Assembly (NCBI RefSeq): GCF_014132355.1
Contig: NZ_BLZO01000068.1
Coordinates: 44,799-108,798, forward strand
From: Okeania sp. KiyG1
Lineage (GTDB): Bacteria > Cyanobacteriota > Cyanobacteriia > Cyanobacteriales > Microcoleaceae
Length of the DNA stretch: 64,000 nucleotides
Reading direction: 5' to 3'
The position numbers and the translations under genes were made by a program. Positions 54,901 through 64,000 of this stretch are shown piece by piece (position 1 is the first letter of the stretch; every line of letters begins with the position of its first letter). The notes below the pieces were generated by a model. That model saw nothing but the letters and a program-made list of their open reading frames with translations, was not told the origin of the DNA and ran no database searches.

Positions 54901-56683
54901 AACTTAGCGTGATAATTACTTAATATGGGAATTTCTAAATTAGGGGGTAACTCTAGACTGTAGCTCTGATACTGAGCCACTATGGGAATTCGTGGTACAG
55001 GAAATTCTGAATAAGTATGAATCAAGCAGCGGTCTGTATGTAAAACTCTAGCTATTTGATTTGCTGCAGTTTGGTATACCTGTTCTGGTTCTAGACAAGA
55101 GCGAATTTGATGGGTAATTTCTCTGAGTACTAATGCTCTTTGCATTTGTCTCTCTAGAGAGCATTTTGCTGTGGATAGTTCTATTTCTGCCTCTTTACGC
55201 TCTGTAATATCAATCGCAGCACTAATGTAACCGGCAAAAGTGCCATTAGGAGTAAATCTTGGTTTCGCTGTATCTACTACCCATCGATACTTGCCATCAA
55301 ACCGACGCAGACAATATTCCATCTGAAAGGCAGCAAAAGTTTTGTGACTGTGTGTATACATTAACCGACAGTGTTCTCTATAGTCTGGATGAACCAATTT
55401 TAACCATTCATTTGTGATAGCATCAGATAAGTTGTATCCGGTAAATTCTAACCATGTTTGATTAAAAAATGTGCTGTTACCATTAGTATCTGCTACACGG
55501 ATCATCACAGCGATACCATCTGCCATAGAGCGAAAACGGGCTTCACTTTCCTGTAGTGCTTGTTGTGCAACTACGCGCTCGGTAACATCTACTTGCACCC
55601 CTACATAATGAGTTAAAGCTCCAAAGCCATCATGTACTGGAGAAATTGTCACTTCATTCCAGAATTTTCTACCATCTTTGCGTATATTTTGCAAGACTAC
55701 CGAACATTTTTTTCCCGTGGCGATCGCTTCTCTCAATTGTCTGATTTCTGGTTGATTTGTATCAGTACCTTGTAAGAAACGACAATTTCTACCAATCACT
55801 TCAGAAATTGAGTAACCTGTAGTTTTTTCAAAACCTGAATTAGCATATATTATTGGGCGTTCGTCTACAGTTAAGTCGCTAATTACAATTCCTTGAGGGG
55901 CTGTAAATATTGCTCTTTCTAATAGTTTTAAATGTTCTTGTTCGCGACGATTTTCTGTGACATCTTTAAGAGTTAAAAGATAAGCTTTGTTATCTTCCCA
56001 AATAATTTCTCTTATATGGGTTTCTATAAATAAAATTTTTCCTGATTTTTGTCGAATATATATTTCTGTTTCATTACCATTTACAAGAGGCAAACCTATT
56101 TCTTCATCGATTAACTCTGTAGCTGATTTTTCCCATAACAATTCTGTTGCTGGGTTAACAAAAACTATTTGACCTTCTCTGTCAATAATCATCAGACCTT
56201 CTGACATATTAGTAATAATAGCTGATAGATTATATTCATTTTTCGCTTTATTTCTATTTCCTTTTCTAGTTGCTTATTTTTTTCTTCTAATTTGATATGT
56301 AGTTTTTTGATTGTCAGTTGAGATTCTATTCTTGCTAATACTTCTTCTCTCTGAATGGGCTTACTAATATAATCTATTCCTCCAGCTTCAAATCCTTTTA
56401 TTCTTTCCGTAGTATCAGATATCTCACTCATGAAAATTACTGGTATATTATGAGTGTTAGGATTTGTTTTCAGTTGTTTGCAGACTTGATAACCATCTAT
56501 TATTGGCATTTTTACATCCATTAAAATTAAATCTGTCTTACTATCTATTACAGATTTTAATGCTGATTTACCAGAATTAGCTTGTTTTATTTCATACCCT
56601 TTACTGCGGATAATTTCAGATAAACAAGATAAAATATGGGGACAATTGTCTACTATAAGAATTGTAATTTTATCGTTATTCAT
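51909..56683 (-). CDS. Giant LOV-containing hybrid histidine kinase (REC-PAS-LOV-PAS-GAF-PAS-PAS-GAF-HK-REC; one homopolymer frameshift)
   Basis: Cytoplasmic multi-sensor kinase, 1,591 residues after repair. Order: receiver (about 1-125; LILMDVKMPIIDG), coiled coil, PAS (about 160-245), LOV (about 255-365), PAS, GAF (about 530-680), two PAS (about 710-960), GAF (about 970-1110), HisKA (ASMTHELRTPLNAILG, H about 1145), HATPase (NILGNAVKF, DTGPGI, GTGLGL), receiver (LILMDIIMPVMNG, D about 1435) and a short helical tail. The LOV domain has the flavin-adduct Cys in GRNCRFLQG (C about 301), plus NIRKDGRKFWN and the Gln in YVGVQVD, so it should bind FMN and sense blue light. The frame breaks at the T-run 56239-56243. 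One extra A on the coding strand turns KRKMNIIYQ into KRKNEYNLSAIITNMSEGLM and yields exactly 1,592 codons. The diguanylate cyclase gene follows immediately. Confidence 0.9.
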
Positions 56684-58062
56684 AATTAGATTTTTTCTAC
56701 TTGGATTATTTTATTTACAAATTACGACTTAATATTTGCAGCATTCTTTATGTATATATTCCCTGACTATATAATAATTATATACCAATTTTATCGAGGT
56801 TATATATAGCATTTTCATCTTGGTCATAAAAACTCAATCACAGAACAGAACAGGCCAAAGGAAACAGGTAGCAGGTCATTTCAGTTATCAGTTATCAGTT
56901 ATCAGTACCTCTGCCTGTTTGCGCAGCATGACAAAGGTCAAGTAAAGTGAATTGAAATATTGAACTTTATTTTTTTCATCCCCTTGTAGAGCGGTAGCTC
57001 GCGGCGCAGCCAAGGGGAGGCTTGAGACCTTATTTTTTGGTCGTACAATTTTTTTTTCGTTCAAAAAATAAAGACAATCTAGGTTGACAAATCATTTGAA
57101 AAAGATACGTTGCAGTTACTTTTCTCTGTTATCTTTCAACTAAAGTATTTTTTCCTGATATGAAACAATAAAATTTTGACTATATATTTAACTGTCAAAA
57201 ATTGCAGTTAGGGGGAAGCTTGTATAGCATGATTTTTCATATAACCATGGTAACGTAGTGTTATACCACCAAGAGAATATTACAAATTATGTAGGTCATT
57301 TCAGTTATCAGTTAGCCTCCTATGGTCGGAGCTTTCCTATGTTCATGCTGCGCAAACGCTAACAGTTATCAATTATCAGTTAGCCTCCTGTGGTCGGAAC
57401 TGCGCCCTTCAGTACCTCTGTTTGTTTGCGCAGCATGACAAAGGTCAAGCATCGGGATTGAAAATACTGAATCGAATATTTTTTTCATCCCCTTAAAAGG
57501 GGAGGCTTGAGACCATATTTTTTGGTAAGGAAGCTAGAAATTCCCTTGTTAATATGTGTACTTTATATACGAAAATCTGCTGTATCAAAAGCTTATATGA
57601 AGTCTCATTAATTAGCCAAGGGTCATTTCAGTTATCAGTTATCAGTTATCAGTTAGATGTAATACCAATTTCATAAAATATTGCTACAGTGGTTTTCTGT
57701 GCTGGTCAGAATTTAGAGATTAATACTGTAACGACCTTTTTTGAATTTGGTATTACAAAATGCTCTGACTAAAAGTTTAAACAAGTTAACCCAAAAAGTA
57801 GTAGCTCGAATAACTGGATGGGAATTTATTGTTAATGCTTTATCAATGGCCAATATTTAGGTAGCGTTGGCGCAGCCTAGCGTAGCTACATCGCCTGTCA
57901 GTATCCAATATTTCAAAAGTGATCGCATCCAAGTATTTGTAACATTCTTTTTTTTCTTCCTTCTTCCTTCTGCTATACAACTAGCAGATAAAATGTCACA
58001 AAAAAAAGGCGATAATTTCATTATCGCCATGATTAAAAATGGAAGTAGAGAAAAAAATGTCT
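56684..58062. repeat. Repeat-rich intergenic region
   Basis: Several TTATCAG arrays (about 56880-56905, 57300-57315, 57626-57653) and a 98-bp inverted-repeat element (57659-57756). The frames at 57857-58066 and 57867-58142 overlap the small gene described next and are not credible. 57757-57860 has a stretch reading LTQKVVARITGWEFIVNAL that looks protein-like, but I cannot place it. Confidence 0.5.
57659..57756. mobile_element. 98-bp inverted-repeat element
   Basis: GTAATACCAATTTCA at the left end faces TGAATTTGGTATTAC at the right end: 15-bp inverted repeats with one mismatch. Non-coding interior. Probably a MITE-type insertion. Confidence 0.5.
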
Positions 58063-58200
58063 TCAACGGTTGTTTTTATCCCTTTGTTGACGTCTGCGAT
58101 CGCGCCACTCAGCCGCCGTTAAATATATCACACCTCCAGTAACAATTAACATTAGTCCTGATGCTACTATCGCCATAATATTTATCACTGTTAATTCCAC
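58063..58200 (-). CDS. Small single-span membrane protein (45 aa)
   Basis: A short gene on the minus strand with GTG start (58198-58200) and a strong ribosome site, GAGGAGGAG, directly upstream. The protein starts VELTVINIMAIVASGLMLIV, continues TGGVIYLTAAEWRDRRRQQ and ends RDKNNR: one membrane helix (about residues 5-27) with a basic cytoplasmic-type tail. Very small membrane subunits of thylakoid complexes look like this. The YLTAxEWRDRRR tail reminds me of the NDH-1 subunit NdhP family, but I cannot confirm that from memory and leave the symbol empty. HIP1-like GCGATCGC falls inside the codons WRDRR. No operon partner is visible. Confidence 0.6.
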   Translation of the reverse strand: MELTVINIMAIVASGLMLIVTGGVIYLTAAEWRDRRRQQRDKNNR

Positions 58201-58893
58201 AACTCCTCCTCAAATTTTAGATTTTTTATTTTATAGCAGGGAACAGGCAACAGGCAACAGGCAACAGGCAATAGTGGGAAAAATATTTCCTTGTCTAAGG
58301 TTTATTAAAAGAGGGAACAGGCAACAGGCAACAGGGAGGAATAATTGATAATTTATGGATAATAATTGATTTTATTTCTAATTTTTGGAGATGTCTATTA
58401 GTCATACTAAATCCAGTTATCAAAACCACATTTTTAAAATTATTCTCTAACCCTTCTGTCTTCTGCCTTACCTTCAGAATAAAGGTTCTTTGTAAACCGG
58501 ATTTAGTATCAGTTCGTATTAATTATTCTGATGTACCGAATAATTAAGGTTTAAAGCTTCTCCATTTTAATTAGGGTTTGCTGAAAAAGTCTTATGGGCA
58601 AGGGTAGGAGACAGGAGACAACCCACCCCTAACCCCTCCCAACCCACCCCTAACCCCGACCGTGGAGGGGAGGGGAAGACAGGAGACAGGAGAAATGGGA
58701 ATTAATTAGGAGGTAGGAGGAAGAATAATCAAGGGATTATTCTGCGCAACTATGAGCCTAAAATGCTAATTTTTTGAACCATTACGACCATTAAGCTTGG
58801 ACTTTTTTGACAAAAAATGGCTAAAACCTTTATCTGTCAATGCTTTTAGATTTAATCAGCAAACCCTAATTATTAATTATTCATTATTAATTA
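58201..58893. repeat. Repeat-rich intergenic region
   Basis: GGCAACA heptamers lie at about 58246-58272 and 58315-58335. A stretch with AACCCACCCCTAACC is repeated (about 58620-58650). 58835-58870 shares AATGCTTTTAGATTTAATCAGC with the gap at 23.0-23.1 kb. TTATTAA repeats precede the transglutaminase stop. No gene seen. Confidence 0.5.
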
Positions 58894-59784
58894 TTAATTA
58901 TTCGGTAGCTCTTCTAAAATGGTAAATCTGACATGATTAATTGCCAAATTACCAATAGAAACTTTTTCCTTATTAACAGGTATCCCCTTATTTTTCAGAG
59001 TTTCAAACTTAATTCCTTTACCAATTTCCACATGATACCAAGCCAAACCCATAAAAAACCTTAACGGATAAGGTCCTCCTTCTTGTAAATCATCAGGGTT
59101 TGATTCCATAGGAACCCAACCAAAACCAGGCAGATAAAATTCTAACCACACATGATTAAATTCTGGCTCTAAAGGCACACCTTTTCTATCAGCAAAAGCC
59201 GGACATTTATAGCGACCTACTGTACGACAAGCAATACCATTTAATCGTGCCAAAGCTAACAATAACCCTACATATTCTCCACAAGAACCAACACCTCTTT
59301 CTAACACAATATCTGGAGTATCAATCTTAGCTGTTACCCCATAAGAAAGTTGATCGTAGACATAATTCCGAATATTCAGCAGTTGACGCAATATATTTTT
59401 TTCTTGTAAAACAGCATCTTTTGCAGCCTGGATAACTATCTCTTTATCCATCGCCAAATTATCATTATCTACCAGATATTTTTCCTGAAAACCTTCTGGC
59501 AATTCCGGAATATTTTCTACATTAAAAGGTTGAATTTGGTACTTAATTGCCCTGACTTCTAATAAAGCCTTCCAACCAAATATACGTCTTTCACTTTGAC
59601 GCAATGGTTTAAACCTAAAAACAGCAACTTTTTCACCATTTTGAATCTCTTCAGTAAAAGGTATTCCTATAGGAGAAATTTCCCTAACTTTTTGACGATG
59701 AGTTTCTGATGGTAAAGCAATACGCCACTCTAAATCTTCTAAAAAAACTTCATCTAATGGCTCTAATTCTTCAACATAAGACAT
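58894..59784 (-). CDS. Transglutaminase-like domain protein
   Basis: A 296-residue soluble protein with a C-terminal transglutaminase-like (papain-fold) domain. The nucleophile Cys is in ERGVGSCGEYVGLLLALARL (about residue 167) and the His is in EFNHVWLEFYLPGFGWVPM (about 211). After GWVPM the third catalytic position reads ESNPDD, so a Glu (or the following Asp pair) stands where Asp is usual. The N-terminal part (about 1-105) is beta-rich and probably an accessory domain. Substrate unknown; family members act as proteases or crosslinkers. The start lies 5 bp after the stop of the propeller-type gene upstream on the same strand, so the pair is an operon. Confidence 0.85.
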   Translation of the reverse strand: MSYVEELEPLDEVFLEDLEWRIALPSETHRQKVREISPIGIPFTEEIQNGEKVAVFRFKPLRQSERRIFGWKALLEVRAIKYQIQPFNVENIPELPEGFQEKYLVDNDNLAMDKEIVIQAAKDAVLQEKNILRQLLNIRNYVYDQLSYGVTAKIDTPDIVLERGVGSCGEYVGLLLALARLNGIACRTVGRYKCPAFADRKGVPLEPEFNHVWLEFYLPGFGWVPMESNPDDLQEGGPYPLRFFMGLAWYHVEIGKGIKFETLKNKGIPVNKEKVSIGNLAINHVRFTILEELPNN

Positions 59785-59789
59785 CTCTA

Positions 59790-60583
59790 TTAAAAACTAT
59801 TAGAAACAGCATATTTTTCCTGTTCATTGTAATAAAAATAAAGAGGATGTATAAAAGAGCGATCGCGCTTACTCAGCTCATACTGTCTTTCTGAATTTGG
59901 GTCATCCCTAATATAAAGTTCATCTCCAGCATAAGCGACATAAAGCTGTCTTTCCCCTGTATTTATATCCAGATAAAATGCTAGTCCCGTAGGATTTTCA
60001 AAAGGAGTCAGTACACTAAACTTAACTTGACCAGTTGCTCTTTCTAAACAATAAACAGTTTGCTCCTCACGGTCACAAAGCCACAACTCTTCATTTTGTA
60101 CTGTAATATTTTCAAAACCTATTCCTGGAGCATAAAACCCAGTAATTTTTGTCTAGTATTTTTGTCTAATACAAAAATCCTACCTAGTTTTTGACAAGTG
60201 ACATAAACTGTTGATTCCCAAACAGCAATTCCATCAGCAGCGTAAGGTAAAGTGAAAAAATGTTGCCATTTCAGGCGTCCCTCTGATGAATTACCAATTG
60301 CATTAGAACAGAAATAAACTTCATTTTCCCTTGTCAACCAAAGAGTATCTTTCCACAGTGCGATACCTGTAACGTCAATAAATTCATTAGTTTGAAAGGG
60401 GTTAATAACTGTTGTATTATCTGTTTTTGGGTCAATTTTTAGCAGAAAACCACGATTTTTGTCAATGGCGTAGAGAGTCTCTCTAGAAAAAGCAATACTA
60501 TGTAGTGAGGCAACTCCAATTGGTCTAATAGTCCTTGGCCCAGAAGATTGTTTTTGCATACTTTTAGGTGATTCAAAATTCAT
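59790..60583 (-). CDS. Beta-propeller-like (NHL/SMP-30-type) protein (one homopolymer frameshift)
   Basis: A protein with repeated four-strand blade patterns: GVASLHSIAFSRETLYAIDKN, VTGIALWKDTLWLTREN, ADGIAVWESTVYVTCQKLGR, then VQNEELWLCDREEQTVYCL and PTGLAFYLDINTGERQLYVA. Each has a hydrophobic-Gly-Ile-Ala-hydrophobic start and a YV/LW strand. The frame stops at about 60119. The T-run at 60146-60150 (A-run on the coding strand) needs one more base, after which TRQK continues as ITGFYAPGIGFENITVQN into the second frame. From the ATG at 60583 this gives a protein of about 264 residues; an upstream ATG at 60652 would add 23. No enzyme motif is recognised. It is probably a binding partner for the transglutaminase-like protein encoded immediately downstream. 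Confidence 0.7.
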
Positions 60584-60652
60584 GTTAAATTCAGAATAAA
60601 TACTTCCGCAGTAGGTTTTGAGTATAGCAATTCCCATACTGGTAAGGTACAA

Positions 60653-60846
60653 AATTCTAGGTTTCAGGGAACAGGGAATAGGGAACAGGGAACAGGGAAC
60701 AGGGAACAGGTATAGAGAGAATATAAAATAGAATAGAAATAAAGATAGGTGTACCTCATTAGCCTGGGAAACGCTATATTCATTTACTAAACTGTTAAGT
60801 ATTTAAGCTATATAACTTCTTTTTAAAGATTTTCTTTAACACAGAA
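60653..60846. repeat. GGAACAG heptamer array and dispersed motif
   Basis: GGAACAG repeats lie at about 60665-60710, then AGATAGGTGTACCTCATTAG, shared with the duplication at 4.07 and 4.41 kb. Confidence 0.6.
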
Positions 60847-63800
60847 CATAAAATCTAAATGCGTTTTAGCTTACTATATAATTATTGATCAAATTAAATC
60901 GTTGCTCCTAATGCTTGAGAAAAAACTTATATTTTGTCAAACAAATATCCGATTAAATAGATGTATAAAAACTTAATACTGTTACTTGATTATACCCATT
61001 TTATAGCAATCCTAAATTATTGGCGATAATTTGATTGCTTCGGCTTTTCTCCCATACCTGTTCCCAGCTCCGGTGTTCCCTGTTCCCTCAAAACATAAAA
61101 TCTAAATCCGTTTTAAATATATGTATAAAAATTTAATACTGTTACTTAATTAGACTCATTTTATAGCAATCCTAAATTATTGGCGATAATTTTATTGCTT
61201 CGGCTTTTCTAATTCCCAGCTCCGGTGTTCCCTGTGCCCTCAAAACATAAAATCTAAATGCGTTTTAGCTTACTATATAATTATTGATCAAATTAAATCG
61301 TTGCTCCTAATGCTTGAGAAAAAACTTATATTTTGTCAAACAAATATCCGATTAAATAGATGTATAAAAACTTAATACTGTTACTTGATTATACCCATTT
61401 TACAGCAATCCTAAATTATTGGGGATAATTTGATTGCTTCGGCTTTTCTCCCATACCTGTTCCCAGCTCCGGTGTTCCCTATTCCCTCAAAACATAAAAT
61501 CTAAATCCGTTTTAGCTTACTATATAATTATTGATAAAATTAAATCGTTGCTCCTAATGCTTGAGAAAAAACTTATATTTTGTCAAACAAATATCCGATT
61601 AAATATATGTATAAAAACTTAATACTGTTACTTGATTAGACCCATTTTATAGCAATCCTAAATTATTGGCGATAATTTTATTGCTTCGGCTTTTCTAATT
61701 CCCAGCTCCGGTGTTCCCTATTCCCTCAAAACATAAAATCTAAATGCGTTTTAGCTTACTATATAATTATTGATCAAATTAAATCGTTGCTCCTAATGCT
61801 TGAGAAAAAACTTATATTTTGTCAAACAAATATCCGATTAAATAGATGTATAAAAACTTAATACTGTTACTTGATTATACCCATTTTATAGCAATCCTAA
61901 ATTATTGGCGATAATTTGATTGCTTCGGCTTTTCTCCCATACCTGTTCCCAGCTCCGGTGTTCCCTATTCCCTCAAAACATAAAATCTAAATGCGTTTTA
62001 AATATATGTATAAAAATTTAATACTGTTACTTAATTAGACTCATTTTATAGCAATCCTAAATTATTGGCGATAATTTTATTGCTTCGGCTTTTCTCCCAT
62101 ACCTGTTCCCAGCTCCGGTGTTCCCTATTCCCTCAAAACATAAAATCTAAATGCGTTTTAGCTTACTATATAATTATTGATCAAATTAAATCGTTGCTCC
62201 TAATGCTTGAGAAAAAACTTATATTTTGTCAAACAAATATCCGATTAAATAGATGTATAAAAACTTAATACTGTTACTTGATTATACCCATTTTATAGCA
62301 ATCCTAAATTATTGGCGATAATTTGATTGCTTCGGCTTTTCTCCCATACCTGTTCCCAGCTCCGGTGTTCCCTATTCCCTCAAAACATAAAATCTAAATC
62401 CGTTTTAGCTTACTATATAATTATTGATAAAATTAAATCGTTGCTCCTAATGCTTGAGAAAAAACTTATATTTTGTCAAACAAATATCCGATTAAATATA
62501 TGTATAAAAACTTAATACTGTTACTTGATTAGACCCATTTTATAGCAATCCTAAATTATTGGCGATAATTTTATTGCTTCGGCTTTTCTCCCATACCTGT
62601 TCCCAGCTCCGGTGTTCCCTATTCCCTCAAAACATAAAATCTAAATGCGTTTTAGCTTACTATATAATTATTGATCAAATTAAATCGTTGCTCCTAATGC
62701 TTGAGAAAAAACTTATATTTTGTCAAACAAATATCCGATTAAATAGATGTATAAAAACTTAATACTGTTACTTGATTATACCCATTTTATAGCAATCCTA
62801 AATTATTGGCGATAATTTGATTGCTTCGGCTTTTCTCCCATACCTGTTCCCAGCTCCGGTGTTCCCTATTCCCTCAAAACATAAAATCTAAATGCGTTTT
62901 AAATATATGTATAAAAATTTAATACTGTTACTTAATTAGACTCATTTTATAGCAATCCTAAATTATTGGCGATAATTTTATTGCTTCGGCTTTTCTCATA
63001 CCTGTTCCCAGCTCCGGTGTTCCCTATTCCCTCAAAACATAAAATCTAAATGCGTTTTAGCTTACTATATAATTATTGATCAAATTAAATCGTTGCTCCT
63101 AATGCTTGAGAAAAAACTTATATTTTGTCAAACAAATATCCGATTAAATAGATGTATAAAAACTTAATACTGTTACTTGATTATACCCATTTTATAGCAA
63201 TCCTAAATTATTGGCGATAATTTGATTGCTTCGGCTTTTCTCCCATACCTGTTCCCAGCTCCGGTGTTCCCTATTCCCTCAAAACATAAAATCTAAATGC
63301 GTTTTAAATATATGTATAAAAATTTAATACTGTTACTTAATTAGACTCATTTTATAGCAATCCTAAATTATTGGCGATAATTTTATTGCTTCGGCTTTTC
63401 TCCCATACCTGTTCCCAGCTCCGGTGTTCCCTATTCCCTCAAAACATAAAATCTAAATGCGTTTTAGCTTACTATATAATTATTGATCAAATTAAATCGT
63501 TGCTCCTAATGCTTGAGAAAAAACTTATATTTTGTCAAACAAATATCCGATTAAATAGATGTATAAAAACTTAATACTGTTACTTGATTATACCCATTTT
63601 ATAGCAATCCTAAATTATTGGCGATAATTTGATTGCTTCGGCTTTTCTCCCATACCTGTTCCCAGCTCCGGTGTTCCCTATTCCCTCAAAACATAAAATC
63701 TAAATGCGTTTTAAATATATGTATAAAAATTTAATACTGTTACTTAATTAGACTCATTTTATAGCAATCCTAAATTATTGGCGATAATTTTATTGCTTCG

Positions 63801-64000
63801 GCTTTTCTCCCATACCTGTTCCCAGCTCCGGTGTTCCCTATTCCCTCAAAACATAAAATCTAAATGCGTTTTAGCTTACTATATAATTATTGATCAAATT
63901 AAATCGTTGCTCCTAATGCTTGAGAAAAACTTATATTTTGTCAAACAAATATCCGATTAAATAGATGTATAAAAACTTAATACTGTTACTTGATTATACC
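60847..64000 (+). repeat. Tandem array E: at least 15 units of two types (247 and about 152-160 bp), runs off the window
   Basis: CATAAAATCTAAAT starts at 60847, 61094, 61246, 61493, 61732, 61979, 62139, 62386, 62633, 62880, 63038, 63285, 63445, 63692 and 63852. Long units (L, 239-247 bp) carry GCTTACTATATAATTATTGA and CTTATATTTTGTCAAACAAA. Short units (S, 152-160 bp) lack this internal segment of about 87 bp. Order: L S L L L S L L L S L S L S L. Both types share CCCAGCTCCGGTGTTCCCT and TAGCAATCCTAAATTATTGG. The 60-67 codon frames inside repeat copies (61434-61622, 62065-62268, 62327-62515, 62559-62762, 63371-63574, 63778-63960) recur only because the DNA recurs; I do not call them genes. 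Confidence 0.92.

Noticed and set aside
61434-63960. Repeated 60-67 codon frames as a family of small proteins
   Set aside because: They lie wholly within the tandem satellite, appear only where the unit happens to stay open, and lack ribosome sites or protein-like composition.

Overview
The window looks like chromosome of a filamentous, low-GC cyanobacterium. The octamer GCGATCGC (HIP1) is scattered throughout, heptanucleotide tandem repeats fill many intergenic gaps, and the protein families (DUF928, DUF1822, CHASE2 cyclases, TPR-CHAT, PRC-barrel, multi-PAS hybrid kinases) are typically cyanobacterial. The large repeat-rich, non-coding fraction and many degraded IS200/IS605-type tnpB remnants suggest an Oscillatoriales-like genome. 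I cannot name a genus from the sequence.

Layout. 0.4-3.6 kb: a CHASE2 adenylate cyclase with a DUF928 secreted protein. 3.6-8.7 kb: repeats, a SWIM zinc-finger gene, a candidate structured RNA and an aldo/keto reductase split by an IS remnant. 8.9-12.1 kb: a SNF2-family helicase. 12.7-13.9 kb: a small secreted repeat protein, a tnpB tail and a glutamate synthase fragment. 14.3-16.4 kb: pnp. 18.0-22.1 kb: a Cache/PAS hybrid histidine kinase. 23.3-27.2 kb: an FAD oxidoreductase, an 82-bp repeat array and a TauE permease. 27.9-37.4 kb: an accessory block with an ATPase plus TOPRIM-like pair, a TPR-CHAT protease and a DUF1822 protein. 37.4-38.9 kb: two more repeat arrays. 39.0-42.7 kb: smc. 42.9-45.1 kb: a decayed tnpB. 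45.2-46.3 kb: a PRC-barrel protein. 46.6-56.7 kb: a second-messenger cluster (adenylate cyclase, diguanylate cyclase and a giant LOV-containing hybrid kinase). 58.1 kb: a small membrane protein. 58.9-60.6 kb: a transglutaminase and beta-propeller pair. 60.8-64.0 kb: a two-type satellite array running off the window.

Two themes recur. Signalling: two class III cyclases, one GGDEF protein and two hybrid kinases lie within 56 kb, so cAMP, c-di-GMP and phosphorelay outputs are all represented. Conflict or cell-death-like genes: the ATPase/TOPRIM-like pair and the TPR-CHAT protease lie between two tandem arrays that share a core motif.

Data quality. Six long reading frames (SNF2, hybrid kinase 1, TPR-CHAT, SMC, the LOV kinase and the propeller protein) are broken at eight points. 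Every break is repaired by one base in a homopolymer, and every repaired length is a whole number of codons. I therefore treat them as single genes with probable sequence errors, while noting other explanations.
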